A stretch of DNA of 64,000 bases from Lederbergia galactosidilytica (GCF_017873565.1 NZ_JAGGKH010000013.1:62001-126000); one strand, 5' to 3'; positions 17,917-27,619 are shown, counted from the first letter of the stretch. Notes: a model not told the origin generated them from the sequence alone. Numbers and translations: made by a program.

Positions 17917-18102
17917 TAGAAATTTCAAAAAAATAAAACCGTTGTCATTTTATAAAGAAGTCATTTTATGCTATATTTTTATTATAAACATTGAGTTTAT
18001 GAGAAGTTTTTTCTGAAAAAGATTAAATTTCACTGATAACCGATTATTTAACAATATATTTAATAGAATTAAGAGATAAAATGTAAAAGGTGTTGAATTG
18101 CT

Positions 18103-19134
18103 TTGGTGAAAATCCAAGACGTTGCCAAAGATTCTGGATGTTCGATTTCTACAGTATCTAGAGTTTTAAATAATCCTGATCTTGTTACACCCGACACACG
18201 GGAACGGGTATTAAAAAGTATCGAAAAACTCGGATACTATCCGAATGAAAAGGCAAAATCTTTAAGTTCTAAAAAACAGAATGTATCACTTGGATTGTTA
18301 ATCCCCGATATTACTACTTTTTATTTTGGTGAGTTGTATAGGGGAATTAGTAGGACAGCTAAAAATTCTGGTATTGATTTGATTTTACGGGATTTAGATG
18401 ATGAGGGACCTTTACAAGAACAAATTCTAGATGGAATGGTCTCTTTGAAAAAGCATGGTGTATCTGGCATTATCATTTCTAGCCGAGTAATGACTGAGGA
18501 ATATGATGAAGTCTTAAATCGCCTTAGAATTCCGATTGTTTTAGCTTTAAGTGAGCATAAAAAACTAAAGTTCTCCTCTTTTAAAACGGATGATATCAAA
18601 GCCTCATTTGATGCAATCTCTTATTTGGTTTCAAGAGGACATAAACATATTGGCATGGTTACTTCATCCCCGACAGAGGATAAACTTGTCGGGGAACCTC
18701 GATATCAGGGGTTTAAAAATGCCATCGACTTTTATCGTCTTCCCTTTAAAGCAAAGCATGTGGCAGTCGGAAATAACTTTCGTTACGAAGGTGGTTATAG
18801 TGCGATGACTCAATTGCTAGAAACTAGAGAGACATTCCCGTTCTCTGCTGTGTTTTGTGCAACAGATGAAATGGCGTTTGGAGCCATGCGAAGTCTACAT
18901 GATCACAACTTAAAAGTGCCAGATGATGTGTCCATTATTGGTTTTGACAATTTATCGATCTCTAATATGATCACACCTAAATTAACAACTGTTTCCCAAT
19001 CATTCGAAAAAATTGGGGTTGAAAGTGTGAACCATCTAATCAAAATTTTAGAAGAACCAAAAATGCAAATGGAGACAGGGGTATTTTACATGCCACATCA
19101 GATCGTGGAGCGGGAATCTGTTCGTACCATTTGA
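18103..19134 (+). CDS. LacI-family transcriptional regulator
   Basis: A 343-residue repressor. Residues 1-50 hold the LacI helix-turn-helix and hinge: KIQDVAKDSGCSISTVSRVL followed by NNPDLVTPDTRERV. The remainder is a periplasmic-binding-like sugar-sensing domain with SLGLLIPDITTFYFGEL, KHIGMVTSSP and the dimer-interface region VSIIGFDNLSISN. The start is TTG at 18103 or the adjacent GTG at 18106; AAAAGG lies upstream. The gene is divergent from the oxidoreductase/symporter operon, and an AAACGTTT palindrome sits just after that operon's -10 box, so local repression is likely. The inducer should be the imported sugar or its product. Confidence 0.92.
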   Translation: MVKIQDVAKDSGCSISTVSRVLNNPDLVTPDTRERVLKSIEKLGYYPNEKAKSLSSKKQNVSLGLLIPDITTFYFGELYRGISRTAKNSGIDLILRDLDDEGPLQEQILDGMVSLKKHGVSGIIISSRVMTEEYDEVLNRLRIPIVLALSEHKKLKFSSFKTDDIKASFDAISYLVSRGHKHIGMVTSSPTEDKLVGEPRYQGFKNAIDFYRLPFKAKHVAVGNNFRYEGGYSAMTQLLETRETFPFSAVFCATDEMAFGAMRSLHDHNLKVPDDVSIIGFDNLSISNMITPKLTTVSQSFEKIGVESVNHLIKILEEPKMQMETGVFYMPHQIVERESVRTI

Positions 19135-19147
19135 AGCATAATAACGT

Positions 19148-19187
19148 AAAGGGACTCATTCATCTATTGATGTAGAGTCCCTTTTTT
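19148..19187 (+). terminator. Intrinsic terminator of the LacI-family gene
   Basis: AAAGGGACTC pairs with GAGTCCCTTT, followed by six T, 14 bases after the stop codon. Confidence 0.85.
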
Positions 19188-19384
19188 ATAGCAATTGGGC
19201 TTTAAGCAAACCACAACAATATATTTTTGCCGCCAATTGGTCTAGGGTCTCCACAATAGCTACTCTTCATTTTTTCACTATCTCCTAATGCATGAAAATA
19301 TCCTACCAAGGTTACTCGTTTTTATAATGATATTTGCTAGACTTATAAGAAAGAAAATCGGTTGACAAGTAGGGAGATTAGAGA

Positions 19385-20842
19385 ATGTATAAATGGATAA
19401 TTGGGATATTGTTTTTATCTTTGCTTGGTGGGTGTGCAAATGATGTAAAAAAACAAGCAGAAATTGTAGAAGAACCAACACCTGTCAAGGACGTGGTAAA
19501 AGAGGAACCTGAAAAAGAGATATTAGAGGAAGATTCTAAAGAAAAAACGAATGTTGATCATACTTTTGATTCCCAGTGGGCTGATATCGAAAACCTTCTT
19601 ATCCCGACAACAGAAGAAGAGTTGATGGCACAAGCAGGTGGTTTTTTCACAAATGATATCCCCTACACCGAGGAAACCAAACAGGTTTGGGGGCAGTTTG
19701 GACTTGGAAACTATGAAGATGAATTGACCGAGAAACTAGCACAGGTAACAGGGATTACCGAAGATCCTGACGTTATTTTTCAAGCTTTACATTATTATGT
19801 TGGAAGTAATGCTTATCATCAAGCCATCCAAGAGCTGAATGAATTTACAGTAAACTGGTATGAACCATACTTACCTGAACCTGAAGAAATGGAGGGAGAG
19901 GATCATTCTGTTGATCCAGGGAAAGCCCTTATTCTTCTAGATGCCAGTTCAAGTATGTTATTAAATGTGGAAGGAAAGCAAAAAATGGCGGTTGCCAAAA
20001 CAGCTGCTAATCGATTCGCCACGACTATCGGAACGAATCATGACATCTCTTTAATTGTCTATGGTCATGCTGGTACACAAAATGATGAAGATAAGCAATT
20101 ATCATGTACAACCATCGATGAAGTATACCCTCTCCAAACATATGAAAGTACAAAATTTGCAGAAGCTGTCGATTCAGTTGAAGCGAAAGGCTGGACCCCG
20201 ATTGCCAATGCCATTAAAACAGCAAGGGAGAAAATGGCAGGTACCACCGAAAATGTTACTCTTTATATTATTAGTGATGGGGCGGAGACTTGTGATGGTG
20301 ATCCTGTAGCAGAAGCCAAAGCATTTGCCTCTGAAGATGGTAATCGCTCTGTAAACATTATTGGGTTTGATGTCGATCAAGCTGGTGAAAATTCTCTCAA
20401 AGAAGTAGCAGCTGCTGGGAATGGTGAATATATCTCTGCTAAAACCATCGAAGATCTAAATAACTCCATTAAGAAAACATGGGTGCCGTCATTTTTAGAA
20501 GTTGCCAGCAAATCAAATTCGCTATTAAAGCATTGGGGGCAAAGCTTTGATGAAATGACAGCCCGAGCAAAATTAGCGGATCGAATCCATTATGCTGGTT
20601 TAAATGAAAAAAGCCGTTTTTTCTCTGCTCTTAATATTATGAGAGGGCAAAAGATGATTACCTCAGAACAATATGAACAATTAAAAGAGCGGATTGAAAA
20701 AAAGAATAAACTGACATTACATGTGAAAAAAGAGTTAGATACAAAGAAAAGGGAAGAAAATGAAGCAGAACGTCAACAAATTATTGAGCGAGTGAATAAA
20801 TGGAGTGAACGGATGAATAAATTGTGGGACGCAAATAGCTAG
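19385..20842 (+). CDS. VWA-domain lipoprotein
   Basis: A 485-residue protein exported and lipid-anchored at the outer face of the membrane. The lipobox LLGGC ends a short signal peptide at Cys18, followed by an acidic, charged linker (about 20-60). A von Willebrand factor A domain covers about 175-370, with a complete metal site: DASSSM near residue 188, Thr in GWTPIANAI and Asp in IISDGAETCDGD. The C-terminal 100 residues are helical and very basic/acidic (KLADRIHYAG, KKELDTKKREENEAERQQ), probably a coiled coil. Its role is unknown; VWA domains bind protein partners through the metal site. It stands alone with its own terminator. Confidence 0.85.
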   Translation: MYKWIIGILFLSLLGGCANDVKKQAEIVEEPTPVKDVVKEEPEKEILEEDSKEKTNVDHTFDSQWADIENLLIPTTEEELMAQAGGFFTNDIPYTEETKQVWGQFGLGNYEDELTEKLAQVTGITEDPDVIFQALHYYVGSNAYHQAIQELNEFTVNWYEPYLPEPEEMEGEDHSVDPGKALILLDASSSMLLNVEGKQKMAVAKTAANRFATTIGTNHDISLIVYGHAGTQNDEDKQLSCTTIDEVYPLQTYESTKFAEAVDSVEAKGWTPIANAIKTAREKMAGTTENVTLYIISDGAETCDGDPVAEAKAFASEDGNRSVNIIGFDVDQAGENSLKEVAAAGNGEYISAKTIEDLNNSIKKTWVPSFLEVASKSNSLLKHWGQSFDEMTARAKLADRIHYAGLNEKSRFFSALNIMRGQKMITSEQYEQLKERIEKKNKLTLHVKKELDTKKREENEAERQQIIERVNKWSERMNKLWDANS

Positions 20843-20846
20843 CATC

Positions 20847-20882
20847 AAAAGAAGGCCTGCCCAAATGGAGGCCTTCTTTTTT
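20847..20882 (+). terminator. Intrinsic terminator of the VWA lipoprotein gene
   Basis: AAAAGAAGGCCT pairs with AGGCCTTCTTTT around a 10-base loop, followed by a T-run. Confidence 0.9.
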
Positions 20883-21077
20883 CACCAAAATTCGCCTTCA
20901 GTGATTTTTTTCTTTCCATTATAATTAACTACATTAGAGGATTTTCATCCGTTATGGTGAATAAGTATAGATATAAGTGACCAATTTTACAGAAGATTAC
21001 TTTCATTGATAAATGAGCCAAAATCACTATCTTTGTTTTGTTATTGTCCAGAATGTCTCACTAGAAAGGTGATTTCC

Positions 21078-21560
21078 TTGAAACTGAATGTTCCTCTTAT
21101 TAGCCAATTACCAGAATTACCGACAGGCTGCGAAATCACGGCAGTCACGATGTTATTACGATTCAAAGGAATTGTGGTTGACAAGTTGACCGTAGTGAAG
21201 GAAATGCCCCTGCATAAATCTGATCCCCATCAAGGCTATGTCGGCAATCCCTATGATAAATCAGGCTGGACTATCTATCCTCAGGCTCTACAAAAATTGA
21301 TCAAAAAATATACGGGAAGTGTCCAAGACTTAACCGGTCATAGTCTCAGCGCATTAGAACAACAATTAAGTGAAGAAAAACCGGTTGTTGCCTGGGTTTC
21401 TCCTCTACATGGTTTTACTGTCCATGCCATCGTTTTAACCGGTTTTGACCAAATTTATTACTATTACAATGACTGTTGGTCTAATCAAAAGGAAAAAATA
21501 AAAAAAGAAGATTTCCTCCAGATCTGGGGAAATCAAGAAAGAAGAGCGATATCTTATTGA
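21078..21560 (+). CDS. C39-like cysteine peptidase family protein
   Basis: A 160-residue papain-like fold protein of the C39-type (YvpB-like) group. The catalytic Cys is in LPTGCEITAVTMLLRF near residue 18, and the catalytic His is in HGFTVHAIVLTGFD near residue 118, followed by an Asn/Asp-containing strand YYYYNDCW. The start is the TTG at 21078, because AAAGGTG lies six bases upstream. The open frame extends 24 codons further, but that extension is Cys-rich and unlike the family. There is no signal peptide, so it is cytoplasmic or exported by another route. Its substrate is unknown and no bacteriocin genes are nearby. Confidence 0.8.
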   Translation: MKLNVPLISQLPELPTGCEITAVTMLLRFKGIVVDKLTVVKEMPLHKSDPHQGYVGNPYDKSGWTIYPQALQKLIKKYTGSVQDLTGHSLSALEQQLSEEKPVVAWVSPLHGFTVHAIVLTGFDQIYYYYNDCWSNQKEKIKKEDFLQIWGNQERRAISY

Positions 21561-21660
21561 AGGATCAATTAAACTGTGTTCAACTAGAGCAGTCTAGCAA
21601 GCGCTAATTTGTCCCCAATATAACTCTAATTATCTCCAAAATATTTGAACATTCATTAAA

Positions 21661-21689
21661 ACTATTTTAAGAGTTCTAAATAGTATCAA
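21661..21689 (-). terminator. Possible weak terminator of the pectin-type operon
   Basis: On the minus strand ACTATTT ... AAATAGT forms a small AT-rich hairpin followed by TTTTAATG, about 35-60 bases beyond the last gene of the leftward operon. Stability is low. Confidence 0.35.
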
Positions 21690-21721
21690 ACAACAAGATA
21701 AAATTAATAAGCCATTCCAAT

Positions 21722-22861
21722 TTATCTCTCATAATCTGGCAGTGAATTAAAATCGTTAGGTAAGTCAACTAAGTACAAATTTCCATAGCCATTTTTATCA
21801 CTAGTGAATAATAGCTTATTTCCATCTGGGCTAAATCTTGGATGGGCATGAACTTTCTGAACGTGAAAACTACAGCGATGTTCACACAGGACTTTAGGCT
21901 TCGTAAATGTTCCATTCTCTTGGCGCCAAACAATCAATTTATCTAGTGGCGCACGACCATCCACTACGATTTGAGAAAAATCATTTGATTGAGCATGCCA
22001 ATTACGGAAAAGAAACTCTACCTCTCTCATCTGTTGATTATCATATTGAATTTTTCCAAAAAAGGCAGTTCCATTGGCGCGAAAGCCATGATAGCCAATT
22101 GTCTCTCCATCTGCATACCAATATTCATGGCCAACCATTTCCATAGGCTCTTTTCGCTCCCTAATTTTCCATACTTCTCCTGTTTGAAGATTCAAACCCC
22201 AAATACGATGGTCCACCAATTGCCACGGCCCTTCATGACAAAAAGTAATCAAATCCTTCTTTGTTGGTGATGTATTAATATGGGTAATGAAGTTTTCTTC
22301 CTCAAACACTATTTTAGCCGTCTTATCTGCGATTGAGATTTGAAGAATTTGTGATTTTGGCTTTGCCTCCATTAATTCTCGATGGCCAATATAGCCATTT
22401 TTTAAATCAATTTGGATTTGATCGGAAAAGTCTTCACGCACACAGGTAATGACATATTGACCATCAGCTGTACAATTAATATTTCCTCCAATAAGGGATT
22501 CGGATCCCTCATAGATCAACCTTTCCTTCAATGTCTCCAGATCGATTTCCATAATTTTGTTTTTCCTTCTAAAATAAGCTTTCTTTTCATCAGGATGCAA
22601 ACAAGCCGACATATCATATGTAGTGTCATAATTAGTTAACTGAAGCAGCTCACCTGTTTGCAAATCTATTCGAAATAAATTTGTTTTATTTTCCCTATCT
22701 GAGCAGAATAATATTTTTCTTCCATTATCATACCAGCCGTTTTCTGTAAAATATAAATGATGACTATGTCCTGTGTAATTTGTTAATTGCGTAATTTGAA
22801 CACCTGTAAATCGATCAGTATAATATGACCATTCTGGGGACCAAACCTTTCCTTTTGTCAT
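21722..22861 (-). CDS. Oligogalacturonate lyase-like protein (PL22-type beta-propeller)
   Basis: A 379-residue cytoplasmic seven-bladed propeller resembling oligogalacturonate lyases, which split unsaturated digalacturonate to 4-deoxy-hexoseulose-uronate. The start MTKGKVWSPEWSYYTDRFTG, the blade motifs NGRKILFCSDRENKTNLFRI and DGNKLLFTSDKNGYGNLYLV, and MVGHEYWYADGETIGYHGF fit the family's pattern (COG0823-like). The Mn-site histidines are suggested by GHSHH (near residue 27) and GHEYW. I use the ATG at 22861 with GGAGG ahead; the upstream in-frame extension has none. It is the last gene of the long leftward operon. A weaker alternative is a non-catalytic propeller of the TolB type. Confidence 0.75.
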   Translation of the reverse strand: MTKGKVWSPEWSYYTDRFTGVQITQLTNYTGHSHHLYFTENGWYDNGRKILFCSDRENKTNLFRIDLQTGELLQLTNYDTTYDMSACLHPDEKKAYFRRKNKIMEIDLETLKERLIYEGSESLIGGNINCTADGQYVITCVREDFSDQIQIDLKNGYIGHRELMEAKPKSQILQISIADKTAKIVFEEENFITHINTSPTKKDLITFCHEGPWQLVDHRIWGLNLQTGEVWKIRERKEPMEMVGHEYWYADGETIGYHGFRANGTAFFGKIQYDNQQMREVEFLFRNWHAQSNDFSQIVVDGRAPLDKLIVWRQENGTFTKPKVLCEHRCSFHVQKVHAHPRFSPDGNKLLFTSDKNGYGNLYLVDLPNDFNSLPDYER

Positions 22862-23013
22862 CGTTGACCTCCAATTTATTTTTAAAAAATAGGGGTTTAC
22901 TATAAAAATTCGGCTATCATTTGTCAAACTCTCGTCAGCTAGAAAATGATTTTGCAGCATGATTTACTCAAGTTAATTATGAACATTGTTCTACTCTCTT
23001 TTAAGCATTAGTG

Positions 23014-24363
23014 TTACAAAAGGACTTCTTTCTCTGTCACTCTGCGTTGCCCACTCCCTTTGATTGGTGCCTGTTCAATCAGCGGTCGTTCATTTTCGAC
23101 TTCTTCAATTCTTCGCAATAGACGCTCGCGCAACTTATGCGCCACTTCTTGATGGGATTTTAGACCAATTAAATTCGTTAATTCATACGGATCTGCCTCT
23201 AAGTCATAAAGGAATTCCTCGGTATAATGATCGGATTTAGAATCATGTACAGGGTCCTTCGTTGGATCAGAAACACTATATTTCCATTTCTGTGTACGGA
23301 TCGCCCTGCCTACCTGTGCCTCACTAATTTGGATAAAGACATCCTCCTGCCACCCCTTACTTCTTCCATGAATAAGTGGCATAATTGAAGACCCCATCAT
23401 TTCTTCAGGAACGTCCAGACCAGCTGCATCAATTAATGTTGGGGGAAAATCAATTAAACTTACTAATTCTTTTTTCTGTCCCCCCTGCCTAAATCCAGGT
23501 CCAGTGATTGCGGCAGGAATACGAATGGAACTTTCGTGACAAGAACGCTTATACTCCTTGTTTCTAGTTTTAAAATGACAACCATGGTCAGAAGTAAATA
23601 ATATAATTGTATCGTCATATAAATGAAGACTTTTCAACGCGTCCAGCAATCTTCCCAGCGCTTCATCCAGTCGTTTCACCATTCCGTAATAACCACCTAA
23701 ATGCTGATGTGCCGTACCACCAAGTGCGGCAAGATCTGGTGGTGTCCATCTAGCTGTATATCTCTCACGGTAACCAACCGGTGCTGGATAATCATCGATC
23801 CGATTTTGATGGTGAGGCTCAAGGTAAGAGACAAATAGAAAGAATGGATCTTCCTTATGTTTGTCGATATAACGGATTGCTGCATCTGTGAGTGCATCTA
23901 CTCGATATCCAGGCAATTCCACAGGTTCACAATTATTGTTATAAAGAGTTGTTTGATAGGCTTCTGATGTATGTTCTAATGCATTCGCAGCTAACCAATA
24001 ATCATACCCTCCCCTTCTTTCTTCACTTACTGGTTCTTCTGCAGCAAGATGCCATTTGCCAATATAGCCTGTCTGATAACCACCATCTCGGAATTGATTG
24101 GCTAGTGTTTTCGTAGTATGAGGCAATGGCACATTATTATGATAGCATCCTGTTTGGGTCGGATAACGCCCTGATTGAAATGCAGAACGGGCTGGCCCAC
24201 AAACTGGCTGACAAGTAACAGTGTTATAAAGGTGGGTTCCTTCTTGGGCAATCCGGTCAAAATTCGGTGTTAGCTCAAGAGGATTTCCATGTACCCCTGT
24301 CGTATCCCAACGTTGTTGGTCAGTAAAAAAAACGACGACATTGGGCCTTTTACTTTTGCTCAA
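23014..24363 (-). CDS. Cys-type sulfatase (S1 family)
   Basis: A type I sulfatase that hydrolyses sulfate esters after its cysteine is converted to formylglycine. The N-terminal metal motif is NVVVFFTDQQRWDTTGVHG. The modification motif is CGPARSAFQSGRYPTQTG near residue 58, a proper C-x-P-x-R sequence. GYIGKWHLA and ILFTSDHGCHF complete the active site. The likely start is a TTG at 24363 with GGAAAGGATGGG upstream, overlapping the end of the previous gene by 14 bases; an ATG at 24414 is an alternative. The product is 449 residues without a signal peptide, so it should act on imported oligosaccharides. The formylglycine-generating enzyme at 5.1-6.0 kb is its probable activator. The sugar substrate is unknown. 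Confidence 0.9.
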   Translation of the reverse strand: MSKSKRPNVVVFFTDQQRWDTTGVHGNPLELTPNFDRIAQEGTHLYNTVTCQPVCGPARSAFQSGRYPTQTGCYHNNVPLPHTTKTLANQFRDGGYQTGYIGKWHLAAEEPVSEERRGGYDYWLAANALEHTSEAYQTTLYNNNCEPVELPGYRVDALTDAAIRYIDKHKEDPFFLFVSYLEPHHQNRIDDYPAPVGYRERYTARWTPPDLAALGGTAHQHLGGYYGMVKRLDEALGRLLDALKSLHLYDDTIILFTSDHGCHFKTRNKEYKRSCHESSIRIPAAITGPGFRQGGQKKELVSLIDFPPTLIDAAGLDVPEEMMGSSIMPLIHGRSKGWQEDVFIQISEAQVGRAIRTQKWKYSVSDPTKDPVHDSKSDHYTEEFLYDLEADPYELTNLIGLKSHQEVAHKLRERLLRRIEEVENERPLIEQAPIKGSGQRRVTEKEVLL

Positions 24364-27300
24364 TCGTTTCCCATCCTTTCCTACGAAGTTTTTCTCTATC
24401 GATTTTTCGGACATCTTTTAGTGTATGTGTAGCATCATCAAAATATTTCCCCTCTAAAAGTCCGACTAATGTGTTGGTCACTTTCACTTCAACGATATTT
24501 TTTCCTTCAGATAAGATGCTAGTTTTCCCCTCCCAATTATAAGGGGACCATGCTTTAACACCAAGAGAATGGCCATTCACTATGACCTCAGCACATTCAT
24601 GAAAATACTCAAACTGGGAAAATTGCAATGTAAAACTAGCTGTTTCTGGTAATCTATCAATTTTAACCTTCCTTTGGAAATGAATGGTTCCCGCGTAATA
24701 CGGTAATTTACAATAAGGTCCAACAATCGTTGGCGCACTTTTAGGAAGATCTGACAAAATTGGCTGAAGATCATTAGAAAAATCAACACCAAAGTCTCCC
24801 TTTACATATAGCGGATCAACGACACCTTCCCAATCATGTTGAATCTTTCCTTTTACCTCAACAATATTTTCTCCCTGCTTTATCATTGGGCCAATATCAC
24901 AGACAATATTATTATGATCGTATACAAATTTCTGGTGACAATGAGCTTGATTAACAATTGCTCCATTAATAAGAATATCAAGTTTCCCCTGAATTGCGTG
25001 ACGATCCATTACTAGTGAACAACGTGAAGGTCGTGTCTCAACTTTAAACGTTGCTCGATAAGAGACATTGATTGGATAAGCCATCTTTACATTCATCGGT
25101 GTGCCAAATGTTTGTTTAAATTGTACTGGCAATGAATGTTTATTCGCTAGATCCTCACATTGATCAATAAAAGTCTTTGCTTGTACAGTACAATTAGCCT
25201 CTCCGTGCGCCGGTAGCTGCAGATCAAATTCAGCCAATCGTAACATATTCGCTTGCAGTGGCATCACGTCCCAATTATCCTCGGCATTTATTTTCCAAAC
25301 AGTGGATTCACTCTTTTGGAAACTCTCATTATTTTCTATCTGATTTTCTGAAATCTTAATCAGTTGGGATTGATAAGGAGCAAAATCTAGCTCAAGACAC
25401 CAATGATCGTCTATCCAAGTCGCAAGCAATGGTTCTTCTTCTCCAGTTTCTACATTCAATTTCGTGATCACTATATCTTTTCGTTTCATATAAAGTTTTG
25501 CTTGATGTGGATCCCCTTCTTGATTACTTAGAAAGACGATTTCTGTCCTATCATCATAGCGACGCTGTTGTAGTAAAAAGGATTTTGCATCATTCTTAAC
25601 CTTGAACTGGATCTCTTCCTGCAAATATTGATCAACAATTTTAAACAAGGTCTGTATTCTGTCTTGTAAAGGATGATCCGCTGTACAAGGGATGAAGATA
25701 GCATTTCTTTCCCCTTTCATATAATATGTGAGTAAATCCTGCTGCTCACCTTCCCAGAAATTAATTTTTGCTTCTGAAGCTAATCCAAAGGTCATTTTAA
25801 TTTCTGCAAAAATTTCCTCCTCCTCATCGATTCTTTCATATGGGAGAAGACCATTAGCAATTACTGTTCCACCTGCCTCAATAAATTGCTTGATTTTCTG
25901 CCAAGCATCCGTTTCTAAATTTGTAATTGGCGGTATAATTAGAAGAGAATATGTGGCATTTCCAATAGTCATTTGTCGATCAGAAATCTTCGCAGTTGCT
26001 AATAGTTCTGGATCAAGATGATCATAATCTTTGTAATGGGTTGTTAATTGAAAACAAAGATCTGCCCAATGTTGCTTCAATTTTTCTAATTTCTCTTTCT
26101 CTGCTTCATCTTTCCCTGTATAAGTAAAAGATGTAAAAGGATTTGCCAAATGGGTCCACAAACTTGTGGTTGGATCGAGGACAGCAATTGGCCGGACAGG
26201 CGTCCCTTCACTCATAATATAACTCATTCTTCTCGTATAATCTCCTAATTTCCGGTAATGTTGCCAGTACGGATTTTGCAAAAATTGAGATGGTGGGGCA
26301 TCATGCTTGACCATTGCGTCCAATGTATAAAAGAATGCATGAAAATTGAAGAAATTAACCCCAAATGCAGCTAAACGATCAATCATCCACTTTGCATCCT
26401 GTAAAGTCATTGACCAGCCGACACTATGGAAGCTTTCGATTAAAGCTCGCTCCCTTCCAAGCTGCTGGCTTAAAGAACTAATCATTTTTGGATTTGCTCG
26501 TAAACTATAAAAATAGCGTTTTAAAATCCAGTCTAAAGAGCGACCTAGCTTTTCATGAGCACTATCTCCGCCAGGAATATGGCTATATGTTTGCGCTGCC
26601 ATTCTTACAGATGGAACCTCTGCAACATATTCTAAGCCATATTGTTCACACCAATCATGGACTTGCTTATGATACGCATCCCTAAATAGAAGATGATTTG
26701 CTTGGAAATAATGATAGCGGATTTTCGGAGCTAAATCCCCATCTTGGTAAAGAAGCAAATGTAAATAATCACGAATATCATAACCATATTTTTGTTTGAT
26801 AAAGGGTACAAATCGTGGTGACCAAGGATATCTTCCTAGCAAATGAATCTCATCAGTGAACATTCCTTTAATTGTTTTCCCAAAATGCTTTTTAAGTTTT
26901 TGTGCGTAACGCTCGTGTGTCATTTTAATAAATGTTGCCATTGCCTCCGTATGGCAAGGATCCACAAATGTCCCATAATATTTAAAATCATTGATTTCTC
27001 CTTCAAGAAAACAATGGATTTCCCACTCCCCGGCAGGAGCGATCCAATTCACTATTTTCTTCGGGTTATAAGTGAAAAAACGCTTTTGGTTATAAGTCGT
27101 AAGTCCAGTCTTTTGATAAACTGGTTCAACTTGGAGATTTCCAATCGATTGTTTCACATCTATCGCATGAGCCCATTTACGCTCCCCCGATTCTGCATCC
27201 AGGGGCACAGCCTTCGCAAATAGCACTTTCCCCCATGGCAGTTCTACCTCCGCCTTCTTGCTGCCATCAACCTTCTTAACCGTATGATGGAGAATGGATT

Positions 27301-27619
27301 GTTTTGCATCTGGATGCTCTAATGTCACCTCTCCACCAGCCATCCCACTTGGATAGGGATATTCATCATACAACCAAACATCCATATGATGCTTCGCTGC
27401 TATGTCAACCGCGTACTCTACTTTTTGAAACCATTGATCAGAGAGATAAGGAACACTCATCCCTTGTCTGGCACATAAGAAAAAGCCTGTTACTCTTTTG
27501 TCTGCCATCTCTTCAATTTGTCGCTCTATTTCCTTTTCTGCCATCTCCCCATTCCAGAACCAGAATGGGTGAATCCCATATTTCGCATCTGGATTTTGAA
27601 AAGTATTCATATCTAACAT
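24350..27619 (-). CDS. Large glycoside hydrolase, GH106-like (alpha-L-rhamnosidase-type)
   Basis: A 1089-residue cytoplasmic protein. The N-terminal domain begins FQNPDAKYGIHPFWFWNGEM and continues with VTGFFLCARQGMSVPYLSDQW and HHMDVWLYDEYPYPSGMAGG. This pattern belongs to the large (beta/alpha)8 hydrolases annotated as GH106 or related alpha-L-rhamnosidases. GMFTDEIHLLGRYPWSP carries a candidate acidic residue. Two beta-sandwich domains follow toward the C-terminus (around 800-1060; VIVNGHSLGVKAWSPYNWEG). GAGGTGACAAA precedes the ATG. It sits between a CE12 esterase and a sulfatase, consistent with debranching of rhamnose-containing pectin, but the exact family and linkage are inferred from memory of the motif. 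Confidence 0.72.
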   Translation of the reverse strand: MLDMNTFQNPDAKYGIHPFWFWNGEMAEKEIERQIEEMADKRVTGFFLCARQGMSVPYLSDQWFQKVEYAVDIAAKHHMDVWLYDEYPYPSGMAGGEVTLEHPDAKQSILHHTVKKVDGSKKAEVELPWGKVLFAKAVPLDAESGERKWAHAIDVKQSIGNLQVEPVYQKTGLTTYNQKRFFTYNPKKIVNWIAPAGEWEIHCFLEGEINDFKYYGTFVDPCHTEAMATFIKMTHERYAQKLKKHFGKTIKGMFTDEIHLLGRYPWSPRFVPFIKQKYGYDIRDYLHLLLYQDGDLAPKIRYHYFQANHLLFRDAYHKQVHDWCEQYGLEYVAEVPSVRMAAQTYSHIPGGDSAHEKLGRSLDWILKRYFYSLRANPKMISSLSQQLGRERALIESFHSVGWSMTLQDAKWMIDRLAAFGVNFFNFHAFFYTLDAMVKHDAPPSQFLQNPYWQHYRKLGDYTRRMSYIMSEGTPVRPIAVLDPTTSLWTHLANPFTSFTYTGKDEAEKEKLEKLKQHWADLCFQLTTHYKDYDHLDPELLATAKISDRQMTIGNATYSLLIIPPITNLETDAWQKIKQFIEAGGTVIANGLLPYERIDEEEEIFAEIKMTFGLASEAKINFWEGEQQDLLTYYMKGERNAIFIPCTADHPLQDRIQTLFKIVDQYLQEEIQFKVKNDAKSFLLQQRRYDDRTEIVFLSNQEGDPHQAKLYMKRKDIVITKLNVETGEEEPLLATWIDDHWCLELDFAPYQSQLIKISENQIENNESFQKSESTVWKINAEDNWDVMPLQANMLRLAEFDLQLPAHGEANCTVQAKTFIDQCEDLANKHSLPVQFKQTFGTPMNVKMAYPINVSYRATFKVETRPSRCSLVMDRHAIQGKLDILINGAIVNQAHCHQKFVYDHNNIVCDIGPMIKQGENIVEVKGKIQHDWEGVVDPLYVKGDFGVDFSNDLQPILSDLPKSAPTIVGPYCKLPYYAGTIHFQRKVKIDRLPETASFTLQFSQFEYFHECAEVIVNGHSLGVKAWSPYNWEGKTSILSEGKNIVEVKVTNTLVGLLEGKYFDDATHTLKDVRKIDREKLRRKGWETIEQK

